This document shows positions 1 to 10,960 of a stretch of 64,000 bases of DNA, one piece after another. Location of the stretch: positions 989,759 through 1,053,758 of the forward strand of contig SCFE01000080.1 in NCBI GenBank assembly GCA_004352715.1. The letters are read 5' to 3'. The first letter of the stretch is position 1. Every line of letters begins with the position of its first letter. This DNA comes from Hofstenia miamia. Lineage: Eukaryota; Xenacoelomorpha; Acoela. The notes beneath the pieces are model-generated. The model had not been told where the DNA came from and searched no databases. It saw only the letters and a program-made list of their open reading frames with translations. The translations under genes were made by a program, and so were the position numbers.

Positions 1-30
1 TTCTGAACATTGATATATATATATATATAT

Positions 31-720
31 ACATTCATAAATTTGTCCCAACTCGTGAAGCATTGAGGAAATCCTTTGCGTAAAGTCACATCTGAAATTA
101 CGTCACAAAAATAATTGGTGGTCTATCTACCAAAGCGAAATAGCTGCTCTCATGAGCCTTAGACCGCCCAATCACCTAAGCACTAGGTATGGGCAGAATT
201 TGACAGTTTCTCCAACACAAGTTAACACATTTTCCTATAGATGTATCAATAACCAAGTATTTCCAAATTTGACCTGCTGATAAATGTTTGAAAATGTAAT
301 GAAAACCAAATGACACCATTTTGTTATATTCGGATAATAAGGGTTAATACCTTTTCACTAATACAGTTTTAGCAGATGTAGGAGCTGCTGGGTATACATA
401 GATTGAGATGGCACTAGATTTTTAAAGAAGTGGTAAGCTTAGTCTGATTCTGGCATTAGTAATATAAAACAAAATAAGCAGATATATATTTTCTGACAAA
501 CTTGACTTACATATAAATATAACATGTATATTTAATAAAAAAACTCTTAACGTATTTGGGCTGAGTAGGTCTCATTCTTTGGCAATCTTCTGAGCCTAAC
601 TTCTGTGGCTTTCCTAGGGCTGGGCCTCAACCAAAGCTCATATAAATTTCTTAGGTTTGAATCGTTTGGTTTTCTTACCAGTGTTATTGGAACTTTGGTT
701 TAGTTGTAATATAAATAGAA
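31..720 (+). repeat. Repeat R1, copy 0 (empty of Tc1-A)
   Basis: Non-coding AT-rich repeat following a (TA)n tract at 12-30. The same sequence recurs at 2321-2803 and 4769-5251 and, inverted and diverged, at about 51930-52400. Here it runs straight through the site where the other two copies are interrupted by Tc1-A; the target TA is at 512-513. I see no reading frame or terminal repeat that assigns it to a transposon class. Confidence 0.8.
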
Positions 721-1302
721 ATTTTGTTGGATTTAATGAGGAAGATGATGAGGATATTTATTTTTTTTAATTGTAGTTATTCAAATAGGCCTATACAAAA
801 TATTTTGAATTATATTTTTCCTAAATGAGACTGGTATGATAACCATCTGTTTAATATCTTAGTGAACTACACAAAGCCATAAAATGGCTTCATAGAAAAT
901 ATAGAAATATTCTAAAAATATTTATTACTATTTCTATTAACCCTTTATCATGCAAAAGCCATTATAGTGGCTTTGAGGCCTGTCATGCACAATAATTTTA
1001 GTTTAAGCTTTCACTGTCAAATTTTATTTACCAATAATATTAGATAATAGAACATTACAGACTGTTTTAAAACTATGTTAATCATTGTAAGTAAAAGTTA
1101 GCTCAGTTTTAGTTCAGTTTCTTTTATTCATTGGTACCCTTTGTGTGGTGAAGTTGAAAACAAGGCACAACGCACAGGGGCACGGGATCTGAAGAATTAC
1201 AAGTCTTGCAGCAGAATGATGTGCGACGTCTTTCCTTTGTAAGAGCACAATACCGGCATTGAAGGGGTTTTGACAATTTGTCAGGATAATGATTTTCACT
1301 TA
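721..1302. other. Non-coding AT-rich DNA
   Basis: No gene or element recognised. It continues R1 copy 0 up to the first assembly gap. The open frames on either strand are short and have no recognisable similarity. Confidence 0.6.
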
Positions 1303-2302
1303 NNNNNNNNNNNNNNNNNNNNNNNNNNNNNNNNNNNNNNNNNNNNNNNNNNNNNNNNNNNNNNNNNNNNNNNNNNNNNNNNNNNNNNNNNNNNNNNNNN
1401 NNNNNNNNNNNNNNNNNNNNNNNNNNNNNNNNNNNNNNNNNNNNNNNNNNNNNNNNNNNNNNNNNNNNNNNNNNNNNNNNNNNNNNNNNNNNNNNNNNNN
1501 NNNNNNNNNNNNNNNNNNNNNNNNNNNNNNNNNNNNNNNNNNNNNNNNNNNNNNNNNNNNNNNNNNNNNNNNNNNNNNNNNNNNNNNNNNNNNNNNNNNN
1601 NNNNNNNNNNNNNNNNNNNNNNNNNNNNNNNNNNNNNNNNNNNNNNNNNNNNNNNNNNNNNNNNNNNNNNNNNNNNNNNNNNNNNNNNNNNNNNNNNNNN
1701 NNNNNNNNNNNNNNNNNNNNNNNNNNNNNNNNNNNNNNNNNNNNNNNNNNNNNNNNNNNNNNNNNNNNNNNNNNNNNNNNNNNNNNNNNNNNNNNNNNNN
1801 NNNNNNNNNNNNNNNNNNNNNNNNNNNNNNNNNNNNNNNNNNNNNNNNNNNNNNNNNNNNNNNNNNNNNNNNNNNNNNNNNNNNNNNNNNNNNNNNNNNN
1901 NNNNNNNNNNNNNNNNNNNNNNNNNNNNNNNNNNNNNNNNNNNNNNNNNNNNNNNNNNNNNNNNNNNNNNNNNNNNNNNNNNNNNNNNNNNNNNNNNNNN
2001 NNNNNNNNNNNNNNNNNNNNNNNNNNNNNNNNNNNNNNNNNNNNNNNNNNNNNNNNNNNNNNNNNNNNNNNNNNNNNNNNNNNNNNNNNNNNNNNNNNNN
2101 NNNNNNNNNNNNNNNNNNNNNNNNNNNNNNNNNNNNNNNNNNNNNNNNNNNNNNNNNNNNNNNNNNNNNNNNNNNNNNNNNNNNNNNNNNNNNNNNNNNN
2201 NNNNNNNNNNNNNNNNNNNNNNNNNNNNNNNNNNNNNNNNNNNNNNNNNNNNNNNNNNNNNNNNNNNNNNNNNNNNNNNNNNNNNNNNNNNNNNNNNNNN
2301 NN
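1303..2302. other. Assembly gap of exactly 1000 N
   Basis: A round-number placeholder gap. The sequence to its right begins in (TA)n and repeats positions 31 onward, so the gap joins two versions of the same locus. Confidence 0.98.
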
Positions 2303-2320
2303 ATATATATATATATATAT

Positions 2321-2803
2321 ACATTCATAAATTTGTCCCAAGTCGTGAAGCATTGAGGAAATATTTTGCGTAAAGTCACATCTGAAATTACGTCACAAAA
2401 ATCATTGGTGGTCTATCTACCAAAGCGAAATAGCTGCTCTCATGAGCCTTAGACCGCCCAATCACCTAAGCACTAGGTATGGGCAGAATTTGACAGTTTC
2501 TCCAACACAAGTTAACACATTTTCCTATAGATGTATCAATAACCAAGTATTTCCAAATTTGACCTGCTGATAAATGTTTGAAAATGTAATGAAAACCAAA
2601 TGACACCATTTTGTTACATTAGGATAATAAGGGTTAATACCTTTTCACTAATACAGTTTTAGCAGATGTAGGAGCTGCTGGGTATACATGGATTGAGATG
2701 GGACTAGATTTTTAAAGAAGTGGTAAGCTTAGTCTGATTCTGGCATTAGTAATATAAAACAAAATAAGCGGATATATATTTTCTGACAAACTTTACTTAT
2801 ATA
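2321..2803 (+). repeat. Repeat R1, copy 1, interrupted by Tc1-A
   Basis: Nearly identical to 31-513. It ends at the TA dinucleotide 2802-2803, where the Tc1-A terminal sequence CAGTAGGGG begins. Confidence 0.85.
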
Positions 2804-2978
2804 CAGTAGGGGAAAAAATACTTGAAACAACTAAAAAATTTTAGAAAACCGCATATATATTGCATAAAGTGTATAATATTTGATAGTAATGCGTAAAAAA
2901 TGATATAGTATGTACAACACCTACATATAATAAAAATAGAATGGATAACAATGCTTTTCACTAAAATAACAGTGTAAA

Positions 2979-3750
2979 TCAATATTTAGTATTTCCACCC
3001 TTTGCCGCAATGACTGTCATGATTCTGTTTGGCATGGATTCAATTACTGCTTTGAATGTGCTATGCGTCTTATCTTTGCCTTAATAATCCCCCAAATGTT
3101 TTCGATGGGATTAAGATCCGGGGAATTTCTCGGTCAATCTAACACTCGAATATTAAGCTCCTTGAGGCGATCAGAGCATCGTTTTGCCATATGGCATGGT
3201 GCCTTGTCATGCATGAGTAGACCCTGGTCCATTTCAAACCATTTAGCCATCTGTGGATATATACTATTGTTGATTACTGACAAGTATTGTTCAGTGTTCA
3301 TGTAACCCTCACAAATGTGAAGCTTTCCAGCGCCTTTGTGACTAATGCAGCCCCACACCATTACTTTGGCTGGATGCCTTACTGTTGGAGAAACAGGATG
3401 TCCAGGCACTGTCCATTGTCGTCGTGATGAAGAATTACGGCATTCAAAGCTAGATTCATCCGTCAATGCAACCTAGGAAAATAATAGAAAATGTTCTGGA
3501 TTAAGCTACAATATGTTTAAGCCTATATTTAAACTTAAATAAAACACAGAGGTTTATACAACCTTGCTTAAGAAGAAATAACAATAAAAATCACATACAT
3601 ACTTGTTTCCAGTCATTTACACTCCATCCTTCATGCGCTTTTGCAAATCGAAATCTTGCTGCTTTCATTCTTACATTCAAGGGGGGCACTCTTTTGGGTA
3701 CAATAGATCTTGAAATAAGCTCATGGAGTCTATTACGCACAGTCCTGACT
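2979..3750 (-). pseudogene. Tc1-A transposase, copy 1, DD34E family, broken
   Basis: Part of a Tc1 transposase, the enzyme that cuts and re-inserts the element at TA. Exon 1 (3603-3750, cut by the gap) encodes the linker ending in WSVNDWKQ. An intron at 3473-3602 has a GTATGT donor and a CCTAG acceptor. Exon 2 opens with the first catalytic Asp (TDES), then VMVWGCIS, the second Asp in HDKAPCH and, 34 residues on, the Glu of NPIEN. Two lesions are seen: a TGA at 3134-3136 where copy 2 has Trp, and a frameshift after the catalytic Glu. The conserved C-terminus, ending GGNTKY with stop at 2979-2981, lies in another frame. The gene is dead. Confidence 0.88.
3473..3602 (-). other. Predicted intron in Tc1-A transposase, copy 1
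   Basis: 130 nt with donor CAA|GTATGT and acceptor TTTTCCTAG|GTTGCA. Splicing would join the Gln codon of DWKQ to the Val-Ala before TDES, exactly where Tc1 transposases are continuous. The same intron is present in copy 2. Confidence 0.75.
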
Positions 3751-4750
3751 NNNNNNNNNNNNNNNNNNNNNNNNNNNNNNNNNNNNNNNNNNNNNNNNNN
3801 NNNNNNNNNNNNNNNNNNNNNNNNNNNNNNNNNNNNNNNNNNNNNNNNNNNNNNNNNNNNNNNNNNNNNNNNNNNNNNNNNNNNNNNNNNNNNNNNNNNN
3901 NNNNNNNNNNNNNNNNNNNNNNNNNNNNNNNNNNNNNNNNNNNNNNNNNNNNNNNNNNNNNNNNNNNNNNNNNNNNNNNNNNNNNNNNNNNNNNNNNNNN
4001 NNNNNNNNNNNNNNNNNNNNNNNNNNNNNNNNNNNNNNNNNNNNNNNNNNNNNNNNNNNNNNNNNNNNNNNNNNNNNNNNNNNNNNNNNNNNNNNNNNNN
4101 NNNNNNNNNNNNNNNNNNNNNNNNNNNNNNNNNNNNNNNNNNNNNNNNNNNNNNNNNNNNNNNNNNNNNNNNNNNNNNNNNNNNNNNNNNNNNNNNNNNN
4201 NNNNNNNNNNNNNNNNNNNNNNNNNNNNNNNNNNNNNNNNNNNNNNNNNNNNNNNNNNNNNNNNNNNNNNNNNNNNNNNNNNNNNNNNNNNNNNNNNNNN
4301 NNNNNNNNNNNNNNNNNNNNNNNNNNNNNNNNNNNNNNNNNNNNNNNNNNNNNNNNNNNNNNNNNNNNNNNNNNNNNNNNNNNNNNNNNNNNNNNNNNNN
4401 NNNNNNNNNNNNNNNNNNNNNNNNNNNNNNNNNNNNNNNNNNNNNNNNNNNNNNNNNNNNNNNNNNNNNNNNNNNNNNNNNNNNNNNNNNNNNNNNNNNN
4501 NNNNNNNNNNNNNNNNNNNNNNNNNNNNNNNNNNNNNNNNNNNNNNNNNNNNNNNNNNNNNNNNNNNNNNNNNNNNNNNNNNNNNNNNNNNNNNNNNNNN
4601 NNNNNNNNNNNNNNNNNNNNNNNNNNNNNNNNNNNNNNNNNNNNNNNNNNNNNNNNNNNNNNNNNNNNNNNNNNNNNNNNNNNNNNNNNNNNNNNNNNNN
4701 NNNNNNNNNNNNNNNNNNNNNNNNNNNNNNNNNNNNNNNNNNNNNNNNNN
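3751..4750. other. Assembly gap of exactly 1000 N
   Basis: Second round-number gap. The right side again restarts in (TA)n followed by R1, as at 2303. Confidence 0.98.
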
Positions 4751-4768
4751 ATATATATATATATATAT

Positions 4769-5251
4769 ACATTCATAAATTTGTCCCAAGTCGTGAAGCA
4801 TTGAGGAAATATTTTGCGTAAAGTCACATCTGAAATTACGTCACAAAAATCATTGGTGGTCTATCTACCAAAGCGAAATAGCTGCTCTCATGAGCCTTAG
4901 ACCGCCCAATCACCTAAGCACTAGGTATGGGCAGAATTTGACAGTTTCTCCAACACAAGTTAACACATTTTCCTATAGATGTATCAATAACCAAGTATTT
5001 CCAAATTTGACCTGCTGATAAATGTTTGAAAATGTAATGAAAACCAAATGACACCATTTTGTTACATTAGGATAATAAGGGTTAATACCTTTTCACTAAT
5101 ACAGTTTTAGCAGATGTAGGAGCTGCTGGGTATACATGGATTGAGATGGGACTAGATTTTTAAAGAAGTGGTAAGCTTAGTCTGATTCTGGCATTAGTAA
5201 TATAAAACAAAATAAGCGGATATATATTTTCTGACAAACTTTACTTATATA
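4769..5251 (+). repeat. Repeat R1, copy 2, interrupted by Tc1-A
   Basis: Repeats 2321-2803 with offset 2448. It ends at TA before the Tc1-A terminus at 5252. Confidence 0.85.
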
Positions 5252-6300
5252 CAGTAGGGGAAAAAATACTTGAAACAACTAAAAAATTTTAGAAAACCGC
5301 ATATATATTGCATAAAGTGTATAATATTTGATAGTAATGCGTAAAAAATGATATAGTATGTACAACACCTACATATAATAAAAATAGAATGGATAACAAT
5401 GCTTTTCACTAAAATAACAGTGTAAATCAATATTTAGTATTTCCACCCTTTGCCGCAATGACTGTCATGATTCTGTTTGGCATGGATTCAATTACTGCTT
5501 TGAATGTGCTATGCGTCTTATCTTTGCCTTAATAATCCCCCAAATGTTTTCGATGGGATTAAGATCCGGGGAATTACCCGGCCAATCTAACACTCGAATA
5601 TTAAGCTCCTTGAGGCGATCAGAGCATCGTTTTGCCATATGGCATGGTGCTTTGTCATGCATGAGTAGACCCTGGTCCATTTCAAACCATTCAGCCATCT
5701 GTGGATATATACTATTGTAGATTACTGACAAGTATTGTTCAGTGTTCATGTAACCCTCACAGATGTGAAGCTTTCCAGCGCCTTTGTGACTAATGCAGCC
5801 CCACACCATTACTTTGGCTGGATGCCTTACTGTTGGAGAAACAGGAACAGGATGTCCAGGCACTGTCCATTGTCGTCGTGATGAAGAATTACGGCATTCA
5901 AAGCTAGATTCATCCGTGAATGCAACCTAGGAAAATAATGGAAAATGTTCTGGATTAAGCTACAATATGTTTAAGCCTATATTTATTATTAAATAGAACT
6001 GAGGGGTTTATACAACCTTGCTTAAGAAGAAATAACAATAAAAATCACATACATACTTGTTTCCAGTCATTTACACTCCATCCTTCATGCGCTTTTGCAA
6101 ATCGAAATCTTGCTGCTTTCATTCTTACATTCAAGGGGGGCACTCTTCTGGGTACAATAGATCTTGAATTAAGCTCATGGAGTCTATTACGCACAGTCCT
6201 GACTGTCACCATAATTCCACGGATCTCCAACTCCAATTGAATGTTGCTTGCCGTTGATTGAGGGTTCTTTCGTAAATTAAAAGATTTCTGCTTAATTTTT
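5252..6300 (-). mobile_element. Tc1-A transposon, copy 2
   Basis: Same element as at 2804, extending further toward the transposase N-terminus. The matching inverted terminus is not visible before the 21-N gap at 6393, so the right boundary is approximate. A 6-bp duplication of ACAGGA near 5841-5850 separates it from copy 1. Confidence 0.85.
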
Positions 6301-6302
6301 GT
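5427..6302 (-). pseudogene. Tc1-A transposase, copy 2, DD34E, frameshifted
   Basis: Tc1-family transposase. Exon 1 (6057 to about 6302) carries the linker between the DNA-binding domain and the catalytic core, with VRTVRNRLHE and RFAKAHEGW visible. Intron 5927-6056. Exon 2 (5926 downward) has the first Asp in FTDES, the second in HDKAPCH and the Glu in NPIENIWG, with 34 residues between the last two (DD34E). The copy-1 nonsense codon is absent here. Soon after IWGIIKAK a one-base shift puts the last 25 or so residues into another frame, ending at 5427. The frame stays open upstream of 6240 but no longer resembles Tc1, and no start codon or helix-turn-helix domain is seen. Confidence 0.88.
5927..6056 (-). 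other. Predicted intron in Tc1-A transposase, copy 2
   Basis: 130 nt, donor GTATGT, acceptor CCTAG. Same length and position as in copy 1, although intron bases differ between the copies. Confidence 0.75.
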
Positions 6303-6392
6303 CTTATTAGTATTTAGTTTTGTAATTAACGTGTCTGCGTTGGTCAGATTGTGTTGTAACTTTGCAAATATGTAAATAAAATATATATATAT

Positions 6393-6413
6393 NNNNNNNN
6401 NNNNNNNNNNNNN
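6393..6413. other. 21-N assembly gap after (TA)n
   Basis: Short gap within a TA-rich tract; the real size is unknown. Confidence 0.95.
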
Positions 6414-6970
6414 GTGTTTTGTTCATCACCGTTTGTATTTTATTTTGAATAAGGCTAGTCAGCCGAAACTAGGACTGTTACTTATCTACTATCGTATTTT
6501 AGATCCAAATTCGTAACAACTAGGAGACCTATAATGAGACTGATAATGACTACGTTTATCTTATTATTGTATTGTTATTGATTGTTAATATTTTAAGTGT
6601 AGGATAGGAAGCTGCTTTATATATTAACTAGTTTTTACTAACAGCTAGTATCTATGCATCATTGCGTATTACCTATGTTATTAAACGACATAGTATTGAG
6701 TATGAGATATTAAGTCGAATTGTGCTTGGAATTTACTATCACAAAATAGTTAGGGTACACATAATAAAATTAGTCTTTGTGAGAATGAACTGAGTTGCTT
6801 CTTGGTAATCAGGTACCGCTTCAGGCAGTGGCCCATCAAGAACTGGAGTCTCTCGCTTCTCTTTACCTAAACAGTATAGATTACTTGTTATACTTGTGTG
6901 GATCTAAATGTAGTTTGGTCTAGATTAACGTGTACATGAGACAACAAAGTTTCAATCAGTTAGACATTAC
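6414..6970 (+). repeat. Partial Gypsy-A LTR ending at a single-N joint
   Basis: Matches the 3' two thirds of the LTR at 7050-8470. It shares GGCTAGTCAGCCGAAACTAG and the later stretch up to AGTTAGACATTAC, but lacks two internal tandem duplications present in the full copy. It ends at a single N (6971), beyond which the sequence is upstream flank of the next LTR. It is probably an allelic version rather than a separate insertion. Confidence 0.7.
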
Positions 6971-7049
6971 NCTCTTGTCTTAAATTTTTGAATATACTCT
7001 TCTTAACTATTTTAAACGCTCAATATAAAATAAAAAACTTACATAATAA

Positions 7050-8470
7050 TGTAGCATAATTCAATAAAGAACAAAGAAAAAAGAAATTAACCAAGATCGA
7101 ATAACAATTTAAACTTATTTATATTACTTTGTACTTTAATAGATTAGCATCAAGTCATGTTATTTGAAAAGTTTGTAAAGCGAGTATTTGTCACTTAACC
7201 TTTTGACAAATCACATGTAGATAAGTTAGCTCCACGTTGATTTTAGATAGCCGCAATTTTCACACAGAACTATTCTACGTAGACGGCAGAAATATACGGT
7301 GACAGAGATAAATATGTTTATAATAATAATAATTTGATATAAATATGAACTACGAGAAACAGTCAGTTGATGGAAAATAAACTCATTAGTAGTTTACTTA
7401 TCTTTCTTTCATTTTGATTAACTATTAGATATATGCATAGCTAAGCATTTCATGCATGTAACGATCAATAGGCTGTTGCGAGGGGAATTAGTTTAGTGCC
7501 TTGATCAACCACATGCATTTAGGTTATGGCTACGAATAGGAGTTTTTTTTAGATCATGCTTAGCTGGCTACTGATCTTGCGTTGTCACATATAGTAACAA
7601 ACTCGCAATAAGGCTAGTCAGCCGAAACTAGGACTGTTACTTATCTACTATCTTATTTTTGATCCAAATTCGTAACAACTAGGAGACCTATAATGAGACT
7701 GATAATGACTACGTTTATCTTATTATTGTATTGTTATTGATTGTATATATTTTAAATGTAGGATAGGAAGCTGCTTTAGTTTATAGATAGTTTTTATTTT
7801 TTTTATTTTGTCGCAGCTAGTGTCAATCATTGTTAGCTATAGTTTACCTTTTTAAATGTAGGATAGGAAGCTGCTTTATATATTAACTATTTTTTACTAG
7901 CAGCTAGTATCTATGCATCATTGCGTAATACCTATGTTATTAAACGACATAGTATTGAGTATGAGATATTAAGTCGAATTGTGCTTGGAATTTACTATCA
8001 CAAAATAGTTAGGGTACACATAATAAAATTTGTCTTTGTGAGTATGAACAGAGTTGCTGGAATTGGAATACTCAGCATGGCAGATGGCTTCTTGGTAATC
8101 AGGTACCGCTTCAGGCAGTGGCCCATCACGAACTGGAGTCTCTCGCTTCTCTACCTAAACAGTATAGATTACTTGTTATACTTGTGTGGATCTAAATGTA
8201 GTTTGGTTGTGAGAATGAACTGAGTTGCTTCTTGGTAATCAGGTACCGCTTCAGGCAGTGGCCCATCAAGAACTGGAGTCTCTCGCTTCTCTTTACCTAA
8301 ACAGTATAGATTACTTGTTATACTTGTATGGATCTAAATGTAGATTAACGTGTACATGAGACAACAAAGTTTCAATCAGTTAGACATTACCCCACTCTGG
8401 AGAATTTGATATTCATTGTTACTAAATACACACAGTTAATGCACATCTCAGCATGGGTGATGATTCTACA
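7050..8470 (+). repeat. Gypsy-A 5' LTR
   Basis: LTR of about 1.42 kb starting TGTAGCATAAT and ending GATTCTACA, followed at once by TGGTGACC. The boundaries are supported by the minus-strand copy at 26465-27788, which starts TGTAGCATAAT and ends GATGTAACA and aligns over most of the length. Internal tandem duplications are visible around 7780/7860 and 8086/8229. LTRs supply promoter and polyadenylation signals; I do not assign a TATA box with confidence. Confidence 0.85.
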
Positions 8471-8488
8471 TGGTGACCGTGAGAGGAC
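8471..8488 (+). promoter_or_regulatory. Putative tRNA primer-binding site of Gypsy-A
   Basis: TGGTGACCGTGAGAGGAC lies immediately after the LTR end ACA, as expected for the minus-strand primer site of an LTR retroelement. Similar TGGYGACC sites follow the LTR ends at 45789 and, on the minus strand, at 36841. The tRNA is not assigned. Confidence 0.65.
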
Positions 8489-8888
8489 GCCGAATGTCCT
8501 ATTAACATCTGGAAATTGGATGGCGTAGTTAAGATAGGTGTTTCTTCTACATCACTTACTTTACTGAGAAAACTTACTGATTTATCATGACGTGAACCTG
8601 TTGCAGTTTACAGGTGTAAGCGCTGTTAGGAGATGTACTCGAGATGTGATAAACCTGTTTGCGTGCAGGAAAGAGTTTAGGCAATTCTACATTAATTACT
8701 GTTCTATATCTCTCTCGCTTTGGATTATTGTTATTACTATGTGGTTATTATTTACGTGGTTATGGAAATTCCATGAGAAAAGATACCTTTTTACTAACTG
8801 TGACAGTGATGGAAATAAAAACTACCTAACCTACTTAAAAAAATTTTTTGTCTATGGAAATGGAACTTCGATGGATCAAGGATAACAA
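8489..8888 (+). other. Gypsy-A leader, no gene
   Basis: Sequence between the primer-binding site and the first plausible gag codon (ATG at 8889). Open frames here show no Gag resemblance. Confidence 0.55.
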
Positions 8889-10456
8889 ATGGAACCTCGC
8901 AACAGTAGAGGATCATTACATTCTAAAAACTAATGACAAATAAAAAGAAGCAGAAGAATAATAATCAGACATCCCCCACAACTTCAGCGAGAATGCAATC
9001 GCTGGAAAGTTTATCCCCACCATGGACGTCGAGATGCAAATGATACCTCTTGAAAATGAACTGAATTCATTTGAAATTTTTTTAAACTTTAAGGAGATGG
9101 CATTAAAAATCAAATTCTGTTATTGAACAAGAAATGTGAAAAAATGGAGAATGAAAGAAAATGTGCTATTGAAGAATTAAAACATGATATGGGTCAGCGA
9201 CTAGAGGAGCAGTGAAACATCTTTCAAGCTCAAGGGGAAATGCTAACACAGAAGCAAACCAGAGGATAATTGAGCAAAATGAGAGATGGGAAACGATGTA
9301 CGACGACTTTAAGTTTGAAAACCAGCAGTTACAACAAGAAAACAAGACCCAACAAATGGAAATTGAACAGCTGAAGGACCAGCTGAGACTCATAAAACTG
9401 TCAGAAGACAAAGAGGAACTGATGAAACTGATACACAAGGAAGATATTTTAAATTCAGGGGAACCAGAAGCAGTCTGGGTGCCCCAAGATGATGCGCACA
9501 AGTAAATCATGTGAAATTGCGTGACATGGAAGCTGAACAAGAGGAAGAGAAAGAAAAAATTATTCAACAAATTACTCAAGAGGTAAAGAAAAGAGTTTCA
9601 ACGAAAGTAGTAACTGAAAATTGAAAGAAACCAATGTATGAGAAAACAATATTACCGGAAAGAATAAATGAAGAGCCAATGCCGTGTAAAGCCCAGATTT
9701 AAAAGCTTACTGGGAAAATAGACAGTTATTCATTGACATTTGGGGAATGGCTACAGTTATTTGAGCTCACAATGAAAGAAAAAAGAGTGGATCAGGATGC
9801 AGCTGCAGCAAAACTCCCACTATTCCTGGTGGGAGCAGCATACCAACACTACTTAATATTGGATGTGGAGACAAAAAGGAATTACAAACAGTTAACTGGG
9901 AATTTCGTCGAATATTATTGTAACAACAGCTTTAAAAATCAATACAGATTAATACTAAATGGAATGAAAATGAGGAAATTTGATGACATCAGAAATTATG
10001 TGTCGCAAGTCAAGCGATTGTTGACACTCAGCTTGAGAGGTGGATACTATTCCAAGTACGACTTGTTTTCTCATATTACAAAGGGCCTTCCAGAAAATAT
10101 AAGGCAATAATTTGAGATAAAATGCGATGTAGACGAAAAATTGGAAAATATGATTAGAAAAGCAGTGGATATCCAGGTCATGTTGGAAAATAATTCGAGG
10201 ATATATGAAAAGGCAACGTGGAACAGGCAAAATGCATCAAACTGGAAGACAAAAGAACCATCACAACCGAGATCTTCACAGGCAGCCAGTGTAAAGAAAA
10301 ACGAAAAGGTTATAAAAATAAAAACGCGAACTGGGCAAACCAAAAAAGTTAAGGAAAGGGATGTTTGCTGCTATAACTGGGCAAAAGGAACACAGGAAAC
10401 CTGGCTGTAGGAAATCTATAAACATTATAGAAGACGGAGAAGCATATTTTTTTAGA
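8889..10456 (+). pseudogene. gag: Gypsy-A Gag, broken in several frames
   Basis: Gag, the structural protein that packages element RNA in a virus-like particle. The likely start is ATG at 8889 (MEPRNSRG). A Glu/Gln/Lys-rich coiled coil lies at about 9212-9500. The capsid-like segment at 9733-10110 begins FGEWLQLFE and contains KLPLFLVGAAYQHYL, a pattern typical of Ty3/gypsy capsids. A basic region (10200-10350) leads to a single CCHC zinc knuckle near 10365-10420. The knuckle is damaged: its second Cys is Trp (CYNW), and a one-base shift separates the first half from the HRKPGC half. Stops interrupt the frame near 9505, 9624 and 10110. No protease or reverse transcriptase follows; Tc1-B begins downstream. 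Confidence 0.82.
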
Positions 10457-10603
10457 AATTATAACAATTAAATTTTGAAAATAAAATAAGCTTTTTTCTT
10501 CCTCTGACTATACATTAATACATTTTTTGACTAGATTCATAATTCTAATCAATTCATTTTAGCTGAGCATAATAATTTATTTTGATAAGGTTAATTTAAC
10601 ATG

Positions 10604-10939
10604 TGCATTGTGCAGTGTTTGAAATTTTTCATATAGCAAACCGTGAGAAACTTCTGTGATTAGTCATAGCAAACCGTGAGAAACTTCTGTGATTAGTCAT
10701 AACAATAATAGTGAGATATAAAACGACTATGCTAAGATATTAAAAATTACAATTTACAATTTAATGCCGTGTTTAACAGCTGAACACCGAATATCAATTT
10801 CTACACTTCGAAAAGAGGGTGTATCAATAAGAAGTTGGCTTAAAGATTTGGTTTTGCTCCATTTTCAATCAAAAGGCTAAATCACCGACTTGCAGAAACA
10901 GGTGAACATTTGGACAGACATCGCAGTGGTCGCCCAAGA
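10604..10939 (+). mobile_element. Tc1-B fragment left of gap
   Basis: Terminal sequence and N-terminal transposase codons (ATG at 10764) of the element also present at 10961-11450. It stops at the 21-N gap. A 36-bp segment containing AACCGTGAGAAACTTC is tandemly duplicated at about 10635-10705 here but single in the right copy. Confidence 0.75.
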
Positions 10940-10960
10940 NNNNNNNNNNNNNNNNNNNNN
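10940..10960. other. 21-N assembly gap
   Basis: Joins two versions of the same Tc1-B 5' end. Confidence 0.95.

Larger units (their letters stand above)
2804..3750 (-). mobile_element. Tc1-A transposon, copy 1 (truncated by gap)
   Basis: Tc1-type DNA transposon with its 3' end at the left. The terminal sequence begins CAGTAGGGG next to TA, the standard Tc1/mariner target. The transposase on the minus strand is described separately. The other end is lost in the 1000-N gap starting at 3751. Copy 2 lies 2448 bases downstream and is almost identical. Confidence 0.9.

Noticed and set aside
1124-2353. Long open frames across N gaps
   Set aside because: They are open only because N is not a stop; the same holds for the gaps at 3751, 17831, 21109 and 60682.
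7921-8223. 100-codon plus frame
   Set aside because: Lies wholly within the Gypsy-A LTR and is disrupted in the sister LTR copies.
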